From assembly GCF_020921035.1 (NCBI RefSeq), contig NC_063150.1, positions 29,187,826 to 29,251,825 on the forward strand: DNA of 64,000 nt, read 5' to 3'. Source of the stretch: Rhodamnia argentea (taxonomy: Eukaryota > Streptophyta > Magnoliopsida > Myrtales > Myrtaceae). Shown here in pieces: positions 11,971-23,000 of this stretch. Every line of letters starts with the position of its first letter. The first letter of the stretch is position 1. Under the pieces are notes generated by a model. It was not told where the DNA came from. It made no database searches and was given only the letters and a program-made list of their open reading frames with translations. Position numbers and translations under genes: made by a program.

Positions 11971-12331
11971 TAGACATGACCACGGATTATGAATCGACGG
12001 TTCTGGTTCATGAATCAACAATTCTGATTCATGAATCGACGGTTCCGATTTGCGGCCATGCTTGAATCGGAATCGGCCCTTGAAGGGGCGGTCTCGGTAT
12101 CGGCCCTTGAAGGGGCGGTCTCGGTTCCGGTTCGGCTCAATTTTGGGCCGTCAGGGGGAAGATCTTTTCCCCTTTTTTTTTTTTTTTTAGTTGTTCGGAA
12201 CCAGTTCGGAACCGCCGGTTCTGGGCCAATTCTGAATTTTTTTAAATGGTAACCGGCCCGTGAGGGGCCGGGTCGGTTTCGGTTATTCCATGAGCCGGTT
12301 TTGGGCCCAAATCGGCTCGTGGCCATGTCTA
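11971..12331. mobile_element. hAT-like MITE upstream of the 5'-nucleotidase
   Basis: The left end TAGACATGACCACG and the inverse of the right end TAGACATGGCCACG form terminal inverted repeats. Flanking octamers CTCTCGCC and TTCTCACC match at 6 of 8 bases, a decayed target duplication. The interior has short internal repeats (CATGAATCGACGGTTC-like three times, CCTTGAAGGGGCGGTCTCGG twice) and GGTTCCGGTTCGG-type phrases. It does not code for a transposase. It lies about 300 bp upstream of the nucleotidase start codon, so it could form part of that promoter. Confidence 0.6.
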
Positions 12332-12339
12332 TTCTCACC

Positions 12340-13612
12340 ATTGATATTAAAATGAGTTTTTTATTTAATATTTAAATGAGTTGATAAAAAATTTTAGTAC
12401 TAAAGTGAGCACCATAGATAAATTCCGACACTTCTAATGTTTTTTGCCAAAAAAGTTGAGATCTTGCCACTAAATCGAGTCGCCCATAGGGACCCCTCTA
12501 TCTCTTTCCCGATTCTTGAACCTAAAATCCCAAAAAAATCTAAGACCAAAAAAAAATAAGGCGACTAAATCCACTTAATTTTTATCATAAAGATAAAATT
12601 ACCCTTAATTATTTAATTACAATTTAAAGTGGTGGTTTTAAATTTATTTACTTTCTTTTATTTAATCTTTCAGTTTGTATGTATGATTTAGCTGTCAAAA
12701 AGATAAGATTTCCACGTATACGACGAAATCCACCTAATTTACTTACTTCCATAAAAGTTAGTTTCATTTAAAAGAGAAATTTCTAAGAAAACTAGTTCTT
12801 TTCTCCATCAAATTTATGGATAACTTGTCGAATAGAATCTAGAAATAGTTTCAAATAGACAATTTTCAACTCAACAATTTATTTATAAATTTTCACTTTT
12901 GCTGGGCATGTCACTGTCAAATCTTGTCTTGTCAGTCTTCTTATATAACGCGTGTAATGAAATGATCATATGTAGACAAACAAATCTTTCAAGATTTTCC
13001 AAAATTAGGTCATAATTATATTCTCTAACGTGAAACACTATAGATAACAATCTAATTAAATCAATATATAGTATAAAATAAGAATTTTTTGTTCAATGTT
13101 AGTAAAATCTCATTATTTTATATTAACAAACAGTAACATCATGTATAAAGTGTTTATGAAAAGATATCAAGATATCTTATTGTACATAATATTTTTAGTG
13201 TGTTTCAAGATATTTCTATAACGTCTTAATTTTGCTTTGTATAAAAATAGCTTGCCAACAGTAACGAAAAAGATAAATTCTTTAATAAAGCTAGTTAAGA
13301 GATTTGATATATCAAAAATAAAAGAATCATAATAAAGTGAGTTTTTGAGATAAGAGATACAAAAAAAAATAAAGACAAGAGATACAAAGAATAGATAAAC
13401 CATTATAAAACTAGTGGTGAAAAAGAGACTTTTAACTTTTTAACTGTATTAAAAAAAGTGTCTTTTTTCTTTACTATTGGTGACACTTTTACACAGAGTA
13501 GGAATATCTAGGGATACACTAAAAAAAAATTTAATACACAAAAATACATGTGAAATATTTAATTATGACAGCTAGATCCTAAATAGAAGTAAAAAAAGAA
13601 AGAAAAAAGAAA
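12340..13612. other. AT-rich spacer
   Basis: No gene, RNA or clean repeat boundary is recognised. The sequence is strongly A/T-biased with many short homopolymers. The open frames in it have no family resemblance. Confidence 0.5.
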
Positions 13613-13621
13613 AAGAAAGAA

Positions 13622-14140
13622 GGGTTAATACCACGAAAAATCTCAACCTGGTACTCCTGTGATAAATCTACCAAAAAAAATTTTTTACCACAAAAATCCC
13701 TAAATTGGTATACTTGTGATAAATTTATCCCAAACCGGTACACCTATGACAAATTTACCATACATTAGTTTTTGTTTAATTTAACCGTCAAATTCCTGAG
13801 TTAGTTGATACGTAATCGTTGACGGGTGTACTAGTTTGCGGTTTTTACCTTCTGTATATTACAAATGTATCAATTTGAGATTTTTCGTGAAATTAACCTG
13901 GTTTATCGAAGGGTAAATTTATCACAGAGACACCGGTTTAGGGTTTTTCTTGTTAAAAAAAATTAGTTTATAGTAAATTTATCACATCTGTAACTATTTA
14001 AGGTTTTTGGTGGTCAAAAAAATATTTTGAGTTAAATTTGTCATTGGTATACCAGTATGGAGTTTTTTGTGGTAAAAAAAATAGTATTAGGCAAATTTAT
14101 CACAAATATACTAGTTTGAGGTTATTCGTGGTATTAATCC
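13622..14140. mobile_element. Foldback (MULE-type) MITE, 519 bp
   Basis: It starts GGGTTAATACCACG and ends with the inverse of GGATTAATACCACG. Flanking 9-mers AAGAAAGAA (13613-13621) and AAGAGAGAA (14141-14149) match at 8 of 9. The arms are built of degenerate repeated phrases (RGTACACCTATGACAAATTTACC-like on the left, their inverse on the right), so most of the element can fold on itself. A 9-bp duplication with long inverted arms fits a Mutator-like MITE. It has no coding capacity. Confidence 0.65.
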
Positions 14141-14527
14141 AAGAGAGAATGGGGCCATCACTTTGCAATTGCATAAGTGAGGGCTATTTTGTCTTTTAGT
14201 ATAAATGGGGGCAAGGATTTAGTCATATAGGGAGTGAAAATAGCATTGCCCAAAAAAAAAATCATATGATTTATATATTAAAATTTGAAAATTTATTCTC
14301 TTTTTAACATGTCGCAAACAACAAAACATAAATTTTGACGCATAAGTAATATTTCTTATCAAGTGCCTCGGGGGCACTTTACAATAAAATTTCATCACAC
14401 AATAGTGCTCTAAATAAGCTTGTGATCCGATCCAAAATTCTCACCTCTAGCAGATTGATGGGGTTGTAATAGTTAACTTATTTATTTTAGGATATTACTT
14501 GGACAAATCAAATGGTTAATAATTAAA

Positions 14528-15074
14528 AGGAAAATTCCGAATAAGGGTTTGCAACACTATTAATTTTTCACATAAGAGCTTGAAGTGGACATTATTTCAA
14601 ATAAGAATGTGAAGTGGCCATATCAATCTAAAAAAAAGACCGCATCTCACCGGCTGATCAAAGGTACTTTCATCCTTTACTTTTTCTGATTTTTTCTTTT
14701 TTTCAAAAGAAATATAGGAGGCTACCGCCCCACCACATGTGGGGCGTTGGCAATGGCCGGCGAGGGCCAGCAGGCCCTCGTGAGATCCTAGATCCGGAGG
14801 ATGGTCGGTGACCCATGCCCGGGTCCGTGGGGGTGTCGACCAAAAGCGGGACCTTTCCCACCTAATTTTTTTTCTTTATTTAATTTTTCTTTTTAAAATT
14901 TTTAATTTTTAGTAAATTTAACTAAAAATTAGGTTAAAATTATCATTTGACGAAAATACTCTTGATTGGTCGGCCGACCGGTGAGGGAAGGCCCTTATGT
15001 GAAAGAGCCATGGCCACTTCAGGCCTTTATCCGAAAAAGTGAATGCACTTCGAGTCATTATCTGAAATTTTTGC
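14528..15074. mobile_element. Foldback (MULE-type) MITE with GC-rich core, 547 bp
   Basis: The 9-mer ATAATTAAA flanks both sides exactly (14519-14527 and 15075-15083). The left arm has AATTCCGAATAAGGG and CTTGAAGTGG; the right arm has the inverse phrases ending CTGAAATTTTTGC. The centre (about 14715-14860) is GC-rich (GGCCGGCGAGGGCCAGCAGG) next to a T-rich tract. It belongs to the same family as 18541-18979. It has no coding capacity. Confidence 0.65.
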
Positions 15075-15416
15075 ATAATTAAATACAGAGAAAATGACAC
15101 CACAAGCGATGTACCTTTAGTACGATATTTATTTGAATGTTATAGCTTTTTTTTCGATTACTTGAGTGTCATACTGATGAAAAATCATTCATTTGAGGGC
15201 AATTGATGATTTATTTTGTCGGAAAATCAGACATAGCATTAATTTTTTAGATTGATAGACATGGCTTGTCCGAAAAATCTAATAGGTGAAAACCAAAAGA
15301 GACGATGGAATTGGCCCCGGTTCTTGCTCCCAAATTGACAAATGTGCGCTAAATTTTTCTAAGAAGCAAACATTAACCCTAATTCAGTGAAATTACTCAT
15401 AAAATTAGCTGTAATT

Positions 15417-15559
15417 TAGGGTGTGCAAAAGAACCATGAACAGACCGGATCGCCCGGAGTCGAGTTGAACTGTCCCGAAATCGGCAATTCTCATGGGGAC
15501 AGGTCCGGTTTCAGTTCCAAAAATTGGAACCGGTGGGTACCGGTCCAGTTCTACACCTA
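15417..15559. repeat. hAT-type MITE fragment
   Basis: It starts TAGGGTGTGC and ends with the inverse of TAGGTGTAG, with an interior of GGTCCGG/GGAACCGG phrases. No 8-bp duplication is visible, so one or both ends may be truncated. Confidence 0.45.
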
Positions 15560-15915
15560 GAACAGCCCACCCATATATACACACACTCGTCAATCTTGTT
15601 GTTATGAATGAACACTAGTTTGCAAAAGTTAGCAGGACATGGCCATTAATAGTTCGTGCTGTTCTACTTAGCTACAACTTATAGCAAAGCCAGAAATGTC
15701 TACACGTTGGGAACACGAGAAGCTGTCTTGTGTAATTCAGCTCTCTTTATTTTACCATGCTGACTTGCTTCTAGCTGGATTTTCACATTACATCTTCTAG
15801 AAATGCAACGCCCTATGTCAATACCATGGACCACCTTGTAGTAGAGCCAAGATAAAGGTCTATCTTATTCACTCTTATACAATTACAGGTCCTTCGAAAT
15901 AGTATCGTCTTATTA

Positions 15916-16318
15916 GGGAAAAATACACTAGAAGTGCCATAACTTGTGTACGGCGTTCACTTGAGTGCCATAACTTTCAAAACGTTCACTTAAGTGCCAT
16001 AACTTTCAAAACGTTCACTTAAGTACCATAACTTTCAAAAATCGTTCACTTGAGTGCTACGTCGGAGTAAAATCGTTCACTTGAGTGCTATAATAACTTT
16101 TCCGGCGTGCCACGTTAGTTTTCCGGCGTGCCACGTCATCTTTCCGGCGTCTACGATAACTTTTTCGGTTGCCACGTCAGCTTTTCCGATCGCCACGTCA
16201 ACATGACACTCAAGTGAACGATTTTTAAAAGTTATGGCACTTAAGTGAACATTTTGAAAGTTATGGCACTCAAGTGAACGCCGTACAAAAGTTATGGCAC
16301 TTCTAGTGTACTTTTCCC
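15916..16318. mobile_element. Foldback MULE-type MITE with perfect 9-bp target duplication
   Basis: The 9-mer GTCTTATTA is present unchanged on both sides (15907-15915 and 16319-16327). The ends are GGGAAAAATACACTAG and the inverse of GGGAAAAGTACACTAG. About 130 bp on each side consist of tandem phrases of AAGTGCCATAACTTTCAAAA and GTTCACTTRAGTG type in opposite orientation. The centre repeats TTTTCCGGCGTGCCACGT-like units. There is no open frame of note. The intact duplication suggests a fairly recent insertion. Confidence 0.8.
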
Positions 16319-16327
16319 GTCTTATTA

Positions 16328-16501
16328 GGATCAATTCCATGGATCCACCCGGAAACCGGACCAAACCGGCAATCCGATTCCTAGGTGGATCCATGGAACC
16401 ATTAGGCAGTTTTCAGTACTGATTTTGTGAAATTGGCTCTTAGTGGGCGGTTCCAAGTTCCAGGGTAGAAAGCGCCTACCCGAAAATCATGCTCACCCCT
16501 A
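16328..16501. repeat. hAT-type MITE fragment, right end
   Basis: It ends in ATGCTCACCCCTA, the inverse of the TAGGGGTGAGCAT end seen at 56119. Inside are two perfect 15-base inverted arms (16335-16349 and 16384-16398) around a GGAAACCGGACC loop. The left end is not identifiable; the MULE-type MITE at 15916 inserted next to it. Confidence 0.45.
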
Positions 16502-17716
16502 CCTATGATTACTGCGGGAGAGTGAGCTAGAGGTTTGAAGAAGCTAAGTTCAGGTCATTGAAGTCCATCTCCGAATGCGAATCGCTGCTTGTTTTCATCT
16601 TCGAATCAGAGTTGTTGTGTGGGTGTTTGCATGGTGATGAATTAAACGATTGGACAGCGCAAACCGGTGATGGCTCTGTTGGGGACACTGGTTGATTTTG
16701 CTCGCGCCAATGGCCACCACCTCCGTCACTCTTGCGACTCGCTTAGTCATCATCTGGACAAGGTACCATGTGTGTACAGATGCCGTTCTGGGATATGATT
16801 ATCTTTGTCTTCTCTTCTATGCTTTGTGGTGTCGTTATCCCGTTAAAATGCAAGCATGTTGCTTCTTTCCACCACTAATGAAAATAGACGAGTCTAACAT
16901 TTCATTAGACATGAAAAAAAAAAAAAAGTGGATTTGTGATTTTTGTCCTTTTTATTTCTCTGTTTTACTTTTTCTCTATTTCTCTTTTTGGGATAGCGAG
17001 ACCTTCATCGCTAGGAAGAACAATGGGACAAAATTAAGAAAGCAAATCAATCTGAACAATGAAGTGCAATGGGACAAAATGAAGATATATGGTGCAAAAA
17101 ACAAAACAATCAATAATTTCAAATATTAAAGTATTTAATCATATCGTGCATTTTAATTTATTGAGACAAACAAATCAGCTTTAGTTTTATGAAAACAATA
17201 TAAAGATTAAAAAGTGAACCTTTACCACATACATGCAATTTTGACCACTTTTTCCAAAATACATCTGCCCCCACGTGAATGTCTTTCCCAATATTGCCCT
17301 AAATTTACCGCAAAAGTTATCTTTCTACCACACATTGTGAATCATCTTCGTGCAATGAAGCTTTTTACCAAATTCACATAAATACCATGAGTAATCCACT
17401 TTGTTGAGGAGAAGCATGTAAGTTGATGCGATTACATATGATTCGTCGCACTTAAGAAACAAATGAAGATATGTAATATAAATATTAAACTATTAATCAT
17501 TTGAAATATAAACTCATGCAAACATTTAATGCATTAATCTATTGAAATGAATAAGCAAACCCACTTAGTTTAAAAGGGCAGCATAAAGATTGCGAAGCGA
17601 ATCTTTAACTCGTAAATGCAATTTTGACCACTTTTCAAAACACACTTACCACGAAGTGAAAGTTTTTACCGATATCAACACTGAATTTATCGCGAAATAT
17701 ATATTTTTACTACCTA
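16502..17716. other. Spacer with no recognised gene
   Basis: Bases 16520-16760 have more balanced composition than the rest and short open frames on both strands, but no family match. From about 17130 the sequence is AT-rich, with a weak internal duplication (phrases around 17220-17400 recur around 17590-17710, for example CAATTTTGACCACTTTT). Confidence 0.35.
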
Positions 17717-17721
17717 TAGAT

Positions 17722-18000
17722 TGTTGCAGTTGTTGTCCCACATCGCTTAAGAACGGGTCTTATATAATTCTTATATTCATGTGGTCTCTCTCCATCTATA
17801 AGTTTAAGTTTTTGGGTTGGATTTTCTAACATGGTATCGAGCCAAGTGTTATCCCTTTCGTGAATGTGCGTGTGTCCACCCCATTAGTCAAATTCCACGT
17901 GCCCCGCTCATTCCCTTAAAAACGGGTATTATATGCTCTTTATATTCATGTGGTCTCCTTCTACCTATAAGCTTAAGTTTTTGGATTGGACTTTCTAACA
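17722..18000 (+). mobile_element. Miniature LTR retroelement (SMART/TRIM-like), 279 bp
   Basis: TAGAT flanks both sides (17717-17721 and 18001-18005). The left LTR (about 17722-17831) and right LTR (about 17865-18000) share TATATTCATGTGGTCTC, CTATAAG, TTAAGTTTTTGG and the end TTTCTAACA. Immediately after the left LTR lies TGGTATCGAGCC (17832-17843), close to the initiator-Met primer-binding site. Only about 33 bp separate the LTRs, so nearly the whole interior is the primer site. It cannot encode proteins and must have moved in trans. The exact start of the right LTR is uncertain. Confidence 0.7.
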
Positions 18001-18005
18001 TAGAT

Positions 18006-18531
18006 TGGTGAATCTTCTATAAGAAAAGAGATGTTACTAGGATGCACGTGTGAGATGTTCTTCGCGATTTCTCCGATGGAAGGTATCGGATTTTTGTTGC
18101 GCGCTACATATGTTTACCCCAAAACGAGCTTCCTTATTGCTTCTAAGATATTTACATGTGAAAAAGGACTGCAATTTTTTAGACACCCTTATACCGTAAT
18201 GAGTCTTTTTGATGTGGTAGAGAATAGCAACTTTGGCACATGTACCCCAATAATAATGTAATTAAGATGATTAATACAATAATTTATCACGGTTCTTAGA
18301 TGATTCTTTTACCATTTTATGACATATTTTATGGCATGTTTGTCTCTCGATTAATTTTAATATTTGTCATATTAGAAAGCTATCGAAATAAGTACATCAA
18401 TATTTATTGATTTAGTAGCAAAGAAACTTGATGGTTAAAGGATAATGAGGTGATCCTTCTATAAAGCTGAGTGGTTCATAGTAGAACATAACTTTTTTTA
18501 CTATATCAATATCTATTATCACAATGAGTAA
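18006..18531. other. AT-rich spacer
   Basis: No gene or RNA recognised. Short open frames in this stretch have no family resemblance. Confidence 0.4.
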
Positions 18532-18540
18532 AAAAGCTCG

Positions 18541-18979
18541 GGGAATATTCCAAATAAGAGTGTGAAGTATCCTTATTTTCTCGTCTTTTTGACCAAAGTC
18601 ATTTTTGTCATTTACTTTTTTTTTATTCCTACCTTTTTTCCTCTTTTTTCCCTTCCTTTTTGATAGTGGCCGGTCTAAGGTGATGGCGGCCCACCGGGGA
18701 GGGCTGGGCGAGGCCGCCCTAGATTGCCACAGGAGAGGGTCGGGTCGCCGCGCCGGATCTAGGCAAGGATCGCCTCACCCGTGGTCGGCGAGGGCCTAGG
18801 TGAGGCGACCCTTGCTGGCTGCGACAAAGAAATGGGAAAAATAAAAAAAGTAAATGACTTTGGTTGGGCCATTCTTTAAGACAATGAGGGCAATTCAAGC
18901 CCTTATTTGAAATAATTTCCACTTCAGATACTTATTTGAGAAAATGAGGGCACTTCATGCCCTTATTTGAAATTTTTCC
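18541..18979. mobile_element. Foldback (MULE-type) MITE with GC-rich core, 439 bp
   Basis: Flanking 9-mers AAAAGCTCG (18532-18540) and AAAACCTCG (18980-18988) match at 8 of 9. The left arm, GAATATTCCAAATAAG then GTGAAGT, mirrors the right arm, which is the inverse of GGAAAAATTTCAAATAAGGG then CATGAAGTG. The core (about 18665-18820) is GC-rich with GGCGAGGGC/GGCGAGGCC phrases and is flanked by T-rich and A-rich tracts. The open frames across the core on both strands are composition artefacts. Confidence 0.7.
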
Positions 18980-18988
18980 AAAACCTCG

Positions 18989-20039
18989 GACATTTTCGGC
19001 GAAGGGTTAGTTTTTCTTTCTTCTTTTTTTTTTTAAGCATACTTTCAGGAATAAAGATATCTGAAAAAATGCAGTTTTTGGTGCGCACCATGAAATTAAT
19101 TTTTATCAAGACTTGTAAAATCTAACTCATTCCATGTAAAGGATGACCTTGGATGCATCATCGGTTCTGTACTTCTTAGCTCATTCCATGTAAAATAATG
19201 TGGAAAAGCCTCTGTTTTCAGATGATGAGGGAGCATTTCTTTGTTTTCTCCTTTTCAGTCTCACACGACTGGTGATGCTTCCTAGACATGCGCAGCAGGG
19301 GTTTGATGATTCGTCGCTCTCCAATGCTTCAATCTTGTCTCATATGAGGAGGCTGTTCTTGAGCTGGAGTTGCATAGTATCGATCGATCAATCTATGAAT
19401 CGCATCATCGGCGGCATCGTGGTATCGAATCAGCTCAGAGGGTGTCTATTTGTGCCTAGTACATTAGCACTTGACAGCTTCATTATCTGCATTAAGTCCC
19501 TTCTTGTCCATGTAGTTGTTGTCCACATTATGTCTGTGTCATGTTCCAAATCAACATCTTTGTCTTGAAAATGACTTGGAGGTTTCTTTTGTGAGCGGTC
19601 TTTGTTTTTATTTGCTGATATCACTAGCTCGGCCCTCGCTGATGAACCTAAAGTCGAATTCTTGGTGAATTTGATGACAGATATCTCAGCATATGGATCA
19701 TGCGTCCAGTTCATTTGGTTCTCAGCACATGGTAGATATTTAAGGTGCAGTTTTCTGCTCAATCTTTTTGTCCGAGTTCGATTAGAAAGGTATTGTATAT
19801 CTGTGTTTCTGTTTGAATATATCATCATTTTCGCGAACTTTGCTCCTTTCGAATAGAAGATGTAAGCTGGCTTTCGCAAAAAGTGTTTGAGAAGGAAAGA
19901 TGCACTTCAATCGTCTCTAGGCACGTTTTGAGCACTCATTGATTCAGAGTTGTTTATTGATCTCGCCGTCACAATTCAACAAACCACTCCTTGAATTTCT
20001 ATCTTAGTATCTGTTTCGCAGGCGAAAGGAAGTGATCAT
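18989..20039 (+). other. Upstream region and probable 5' leader of the ABCB gene
   Basis: No conserved protein was recognised in 19140-19880 despite long open frames on both strands. A TTTCGCAG just before GCGAAAGG (about 20013-20021) looks like a 3' splice site, so the ABCB transcript may have an intron in its 5' leader ending 20 bp before the start codon. A relic of another gene at 19200-19860 cannot be excluded. Confidence 0.35.
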
Positions 20040-23000
20040 ATGGGCAGAGAAATGAGCTCAAGGCAGACTTCATCATCAAGAAACCACTTAGCAGAAGTAG
20101 AGCAAGTGATGAAGGACGGAGCTAAAATGCTACCATATCATAAGTTGTTTTCTTTTGCTGACTCCTTCGATTACTTCCTCATGTTTCTCGGCACAATTGC
20201 TGCCATCGAAAATGGGATTGCCACGCCACTTATGACTGTTCTGTTTGGAGATCTAATTGATTCTGTTGGGAAAAATTTCGACACCTCAATCGCCGTACAC
20301 GAAGTCAATGAGGTATCACTTAATCTCATGAATGAGCAACTAACTGGCTTTTCGAGGGAAATTGTCTTATATCTTTCGTGGTCCCGAGATATTCTTCTCA
20401 GGTTCCTCATATCAGATTTAGTGGCTCAAGTCTGCTATATGGCAATTATGTAGAGCTTGACTTTAGTTTTCTCCAACTTGATACACAAAATCGGGTAATC
20501 ATCAGTGTCAATTGTATATCTTCAGGTTTGCTTAAAGATCATCTATTTGGCTCTGGGTTCTGGTTTCGCATCATTTCTACGTAAGGAGCTAGAAATTTGT
20601 GTATTGACTGGGTTGCATTGCCTTTGAACTTTAGAGGATCCGAGTGTAGAATAATAACATGGAACAAATTGTGCATTTGATAATGTGCTAGAGGTCGCTT
20701 GCTGGATGATCACAGCAGAGAGACAGGCCACACGGATAAGGAATTCGTACCTGAGAACAGTTCTGAGGCAGGAAATCGCTTTCTTTGACAAGGAAACAAG
20801 CACAGGAGAGATAATAGTGAAGATATCGAGCAACACCTTTCTCATTCAAGAAGCCGTGGGCGAGAAGGTACTCGCTGTTGCGTGTGCAAAATTGATACTG
20901 TCAATTCTTTTTGTGATTTCTGTTGGTTTGATGTCGCTATTTGTCATTTGTTCAGGTAGGAAATTTCATACAGTTCGTAGCGACATTTCTAGGAGGCTTC
21001 TTCATAGCTTTTGTGAAGGGATGGCTATTCACTCTAGCCATGCTGTCCACCATCCCGCCTCTTGTCATATGTGGTGCCATCACGGTGAAGCTCACAGGCA
21101 AACTAATGTCGCATGCACAAGGCGCTTATTCGGTTGCAGCGACAATTGTAGATCAGACAATTGGCTCAATCAGAACAGTAAGCAAGAATGTAATCGATAA
21201 AGTATGACACCACTATAATTGTTCTCTTCCTTCGTGTGATGTAGAAATCCTATTGTCACAGGTTGCATCTTTTTCGGGCGAAAAACAAGCCGTAAAGAAG
21301 TATAACAAGTCACTTATCAAGGCATACCGGTTTGGAGTACAAGAGGGCTTGGTCGTCGGGTTGGGCTTCGGCATGCTTATGTTTACCGTGTTCTGCAGTT
21401 ATTCATTCGCAGTGTGGCTCGGCGGGAAAATGATAGCTGAAAAAGGGTACACAGGAGGGCGTGTCATTAACGTAGTCTTTGCAGTGTTGCTTGGATCCTT
21501 GTAAGTCGTGACATCCTGTTTTGCCGTTATCATTTGATATTTTTGCCCATCTGAAACAAGCTAACAAGATTTTCAACATTTTATTTGGACCCCTTTGAAA
21601 GATCTCTGGGCCAAGCATCTCCTTGTTTGAGTGCGTTTGTTGCTGGACAAGCTGCGGCATTTGAGATGTTTGACGCAATGAAAAGGAAGCCGGAGATCGA
21701 TGCCTTTGACAAAAGCGGAAAAAGGTTGGAAGCATTGTCTGGACATATAGAACTAAGAGATGTCTACTTCAGCTATCCGACCAGACCGAATGAGCGGGTG
21801 TTGAATGCTTTGTCCCTGGTAATACCTGGTGGTTCCACTGCAGCTTTGGTCGGGCATAGTGGAAGTGGGAAATCGACCATCGTCAGTTTGATCGAAAGAT
21901 TTTATGATCCACAGGAGGGCGAAATTCTCATTGATCATGTCAACATCAGAGAGCTCCAACTCAGATGGATTAGGGGAAAAATCGGTCTTGTCAGCCAGGA
22001 ACCCGTGCTATTTTTCGCAAGCATCCGGGATAACATTGCGTATGGGAAGGATGGTGCTACAAACGACGAAATAATAGCAGCTGCTAAGGTTGCTAATGCT
22101 GCTAACTTCATCGACATGCTGCCTCAGGTAACTTTTGTTCTTGAATAGTTCGCCAGTGTTCCTCTTCTCTAGTTTGAAAGCTATCAAATCAAAGCCTTCT
22201 TGTCGGAAGCGAGAGCGTTTGTAAACGAGAAGCTGCTTTTGTTTTCATAATTTGATTGCATGTAGGGACTAGCCACCATGGTTGGAGAGCATGGAATTCA
22301 TCTTTCTGGGGGCCAGAAGCAGAGAATTGCCATTGCTAGAGCAGTCCTGAAGGATCCGAAAATTTTACTACTCGATGAAGCCACGAGTGCACTCGATGTA
22401 GAATCTGAACGAGTAGTGCAAGAGGCGTTGGACAGAGTTATGAAGGATCGCACTACTGTGGTTATAGCCCATCGCTTGAGTACAGTCAGGGACGCAGATG
22501 TCATCTGTGTGATTGATCAAGGGAAAATTATCGAAAAAGGTAAACGTTCTTTGTTGTTTGTTTTTTCAATATCTCCAATGCCGGAGTTTGCAGAATAGAT
22601 CGTGACGTATTTTGTCACAAATTGCACTTGCATGATCCAAGGTTCGCATGATGAGCTAGTCAAGAACTTTAAAGGTGCATATAGCCAGTTGTTTCGGCTT
22701 CAAGAAGCTGCCAAAGAGCCAGAAAGGACGCCCGTGAAATATTCAGACCAGAGTCATCTCTTGTTTTCGGCTTCATCCGGGCAGTCGCCTGAATTCAGTT
22801 TTTCATACTCAGACACAGCATCTGAAAAAGGCCTCGGTACCAGCGATTCCAAAGCATCATCACCAGCACCGGAAGTATCTCTCACCCGTTTGGCCTATCT
22901 TAATAGCCCGGAGATTCCGGTGTTGCTGTTAGGCGCGATAGCTGCAGCTTGCAATGGCATCATATATCCAATTTTTGGCTCGATGCTCGCTAGTTTGATC

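Noticed and set aside
17722-18000. Cassandra-type TRIM
   Set aside because: Cassandra LTRs contain a 5S rRNA-like promoter; none of that sequence is present here.
18605-18922. Open frames on both strands rich in Gly, Arg and Pro
   Set aside because: They cover the GC-rich core of a foldback element bounded by inverted arms and a 9-bp duplication; no family resemblance.
19200-19879. Overlapping 122- and 149-codon frames before the ABCB gene
   Set aside because: No recognisable domain on either strand; kept as possible leader or relic only.
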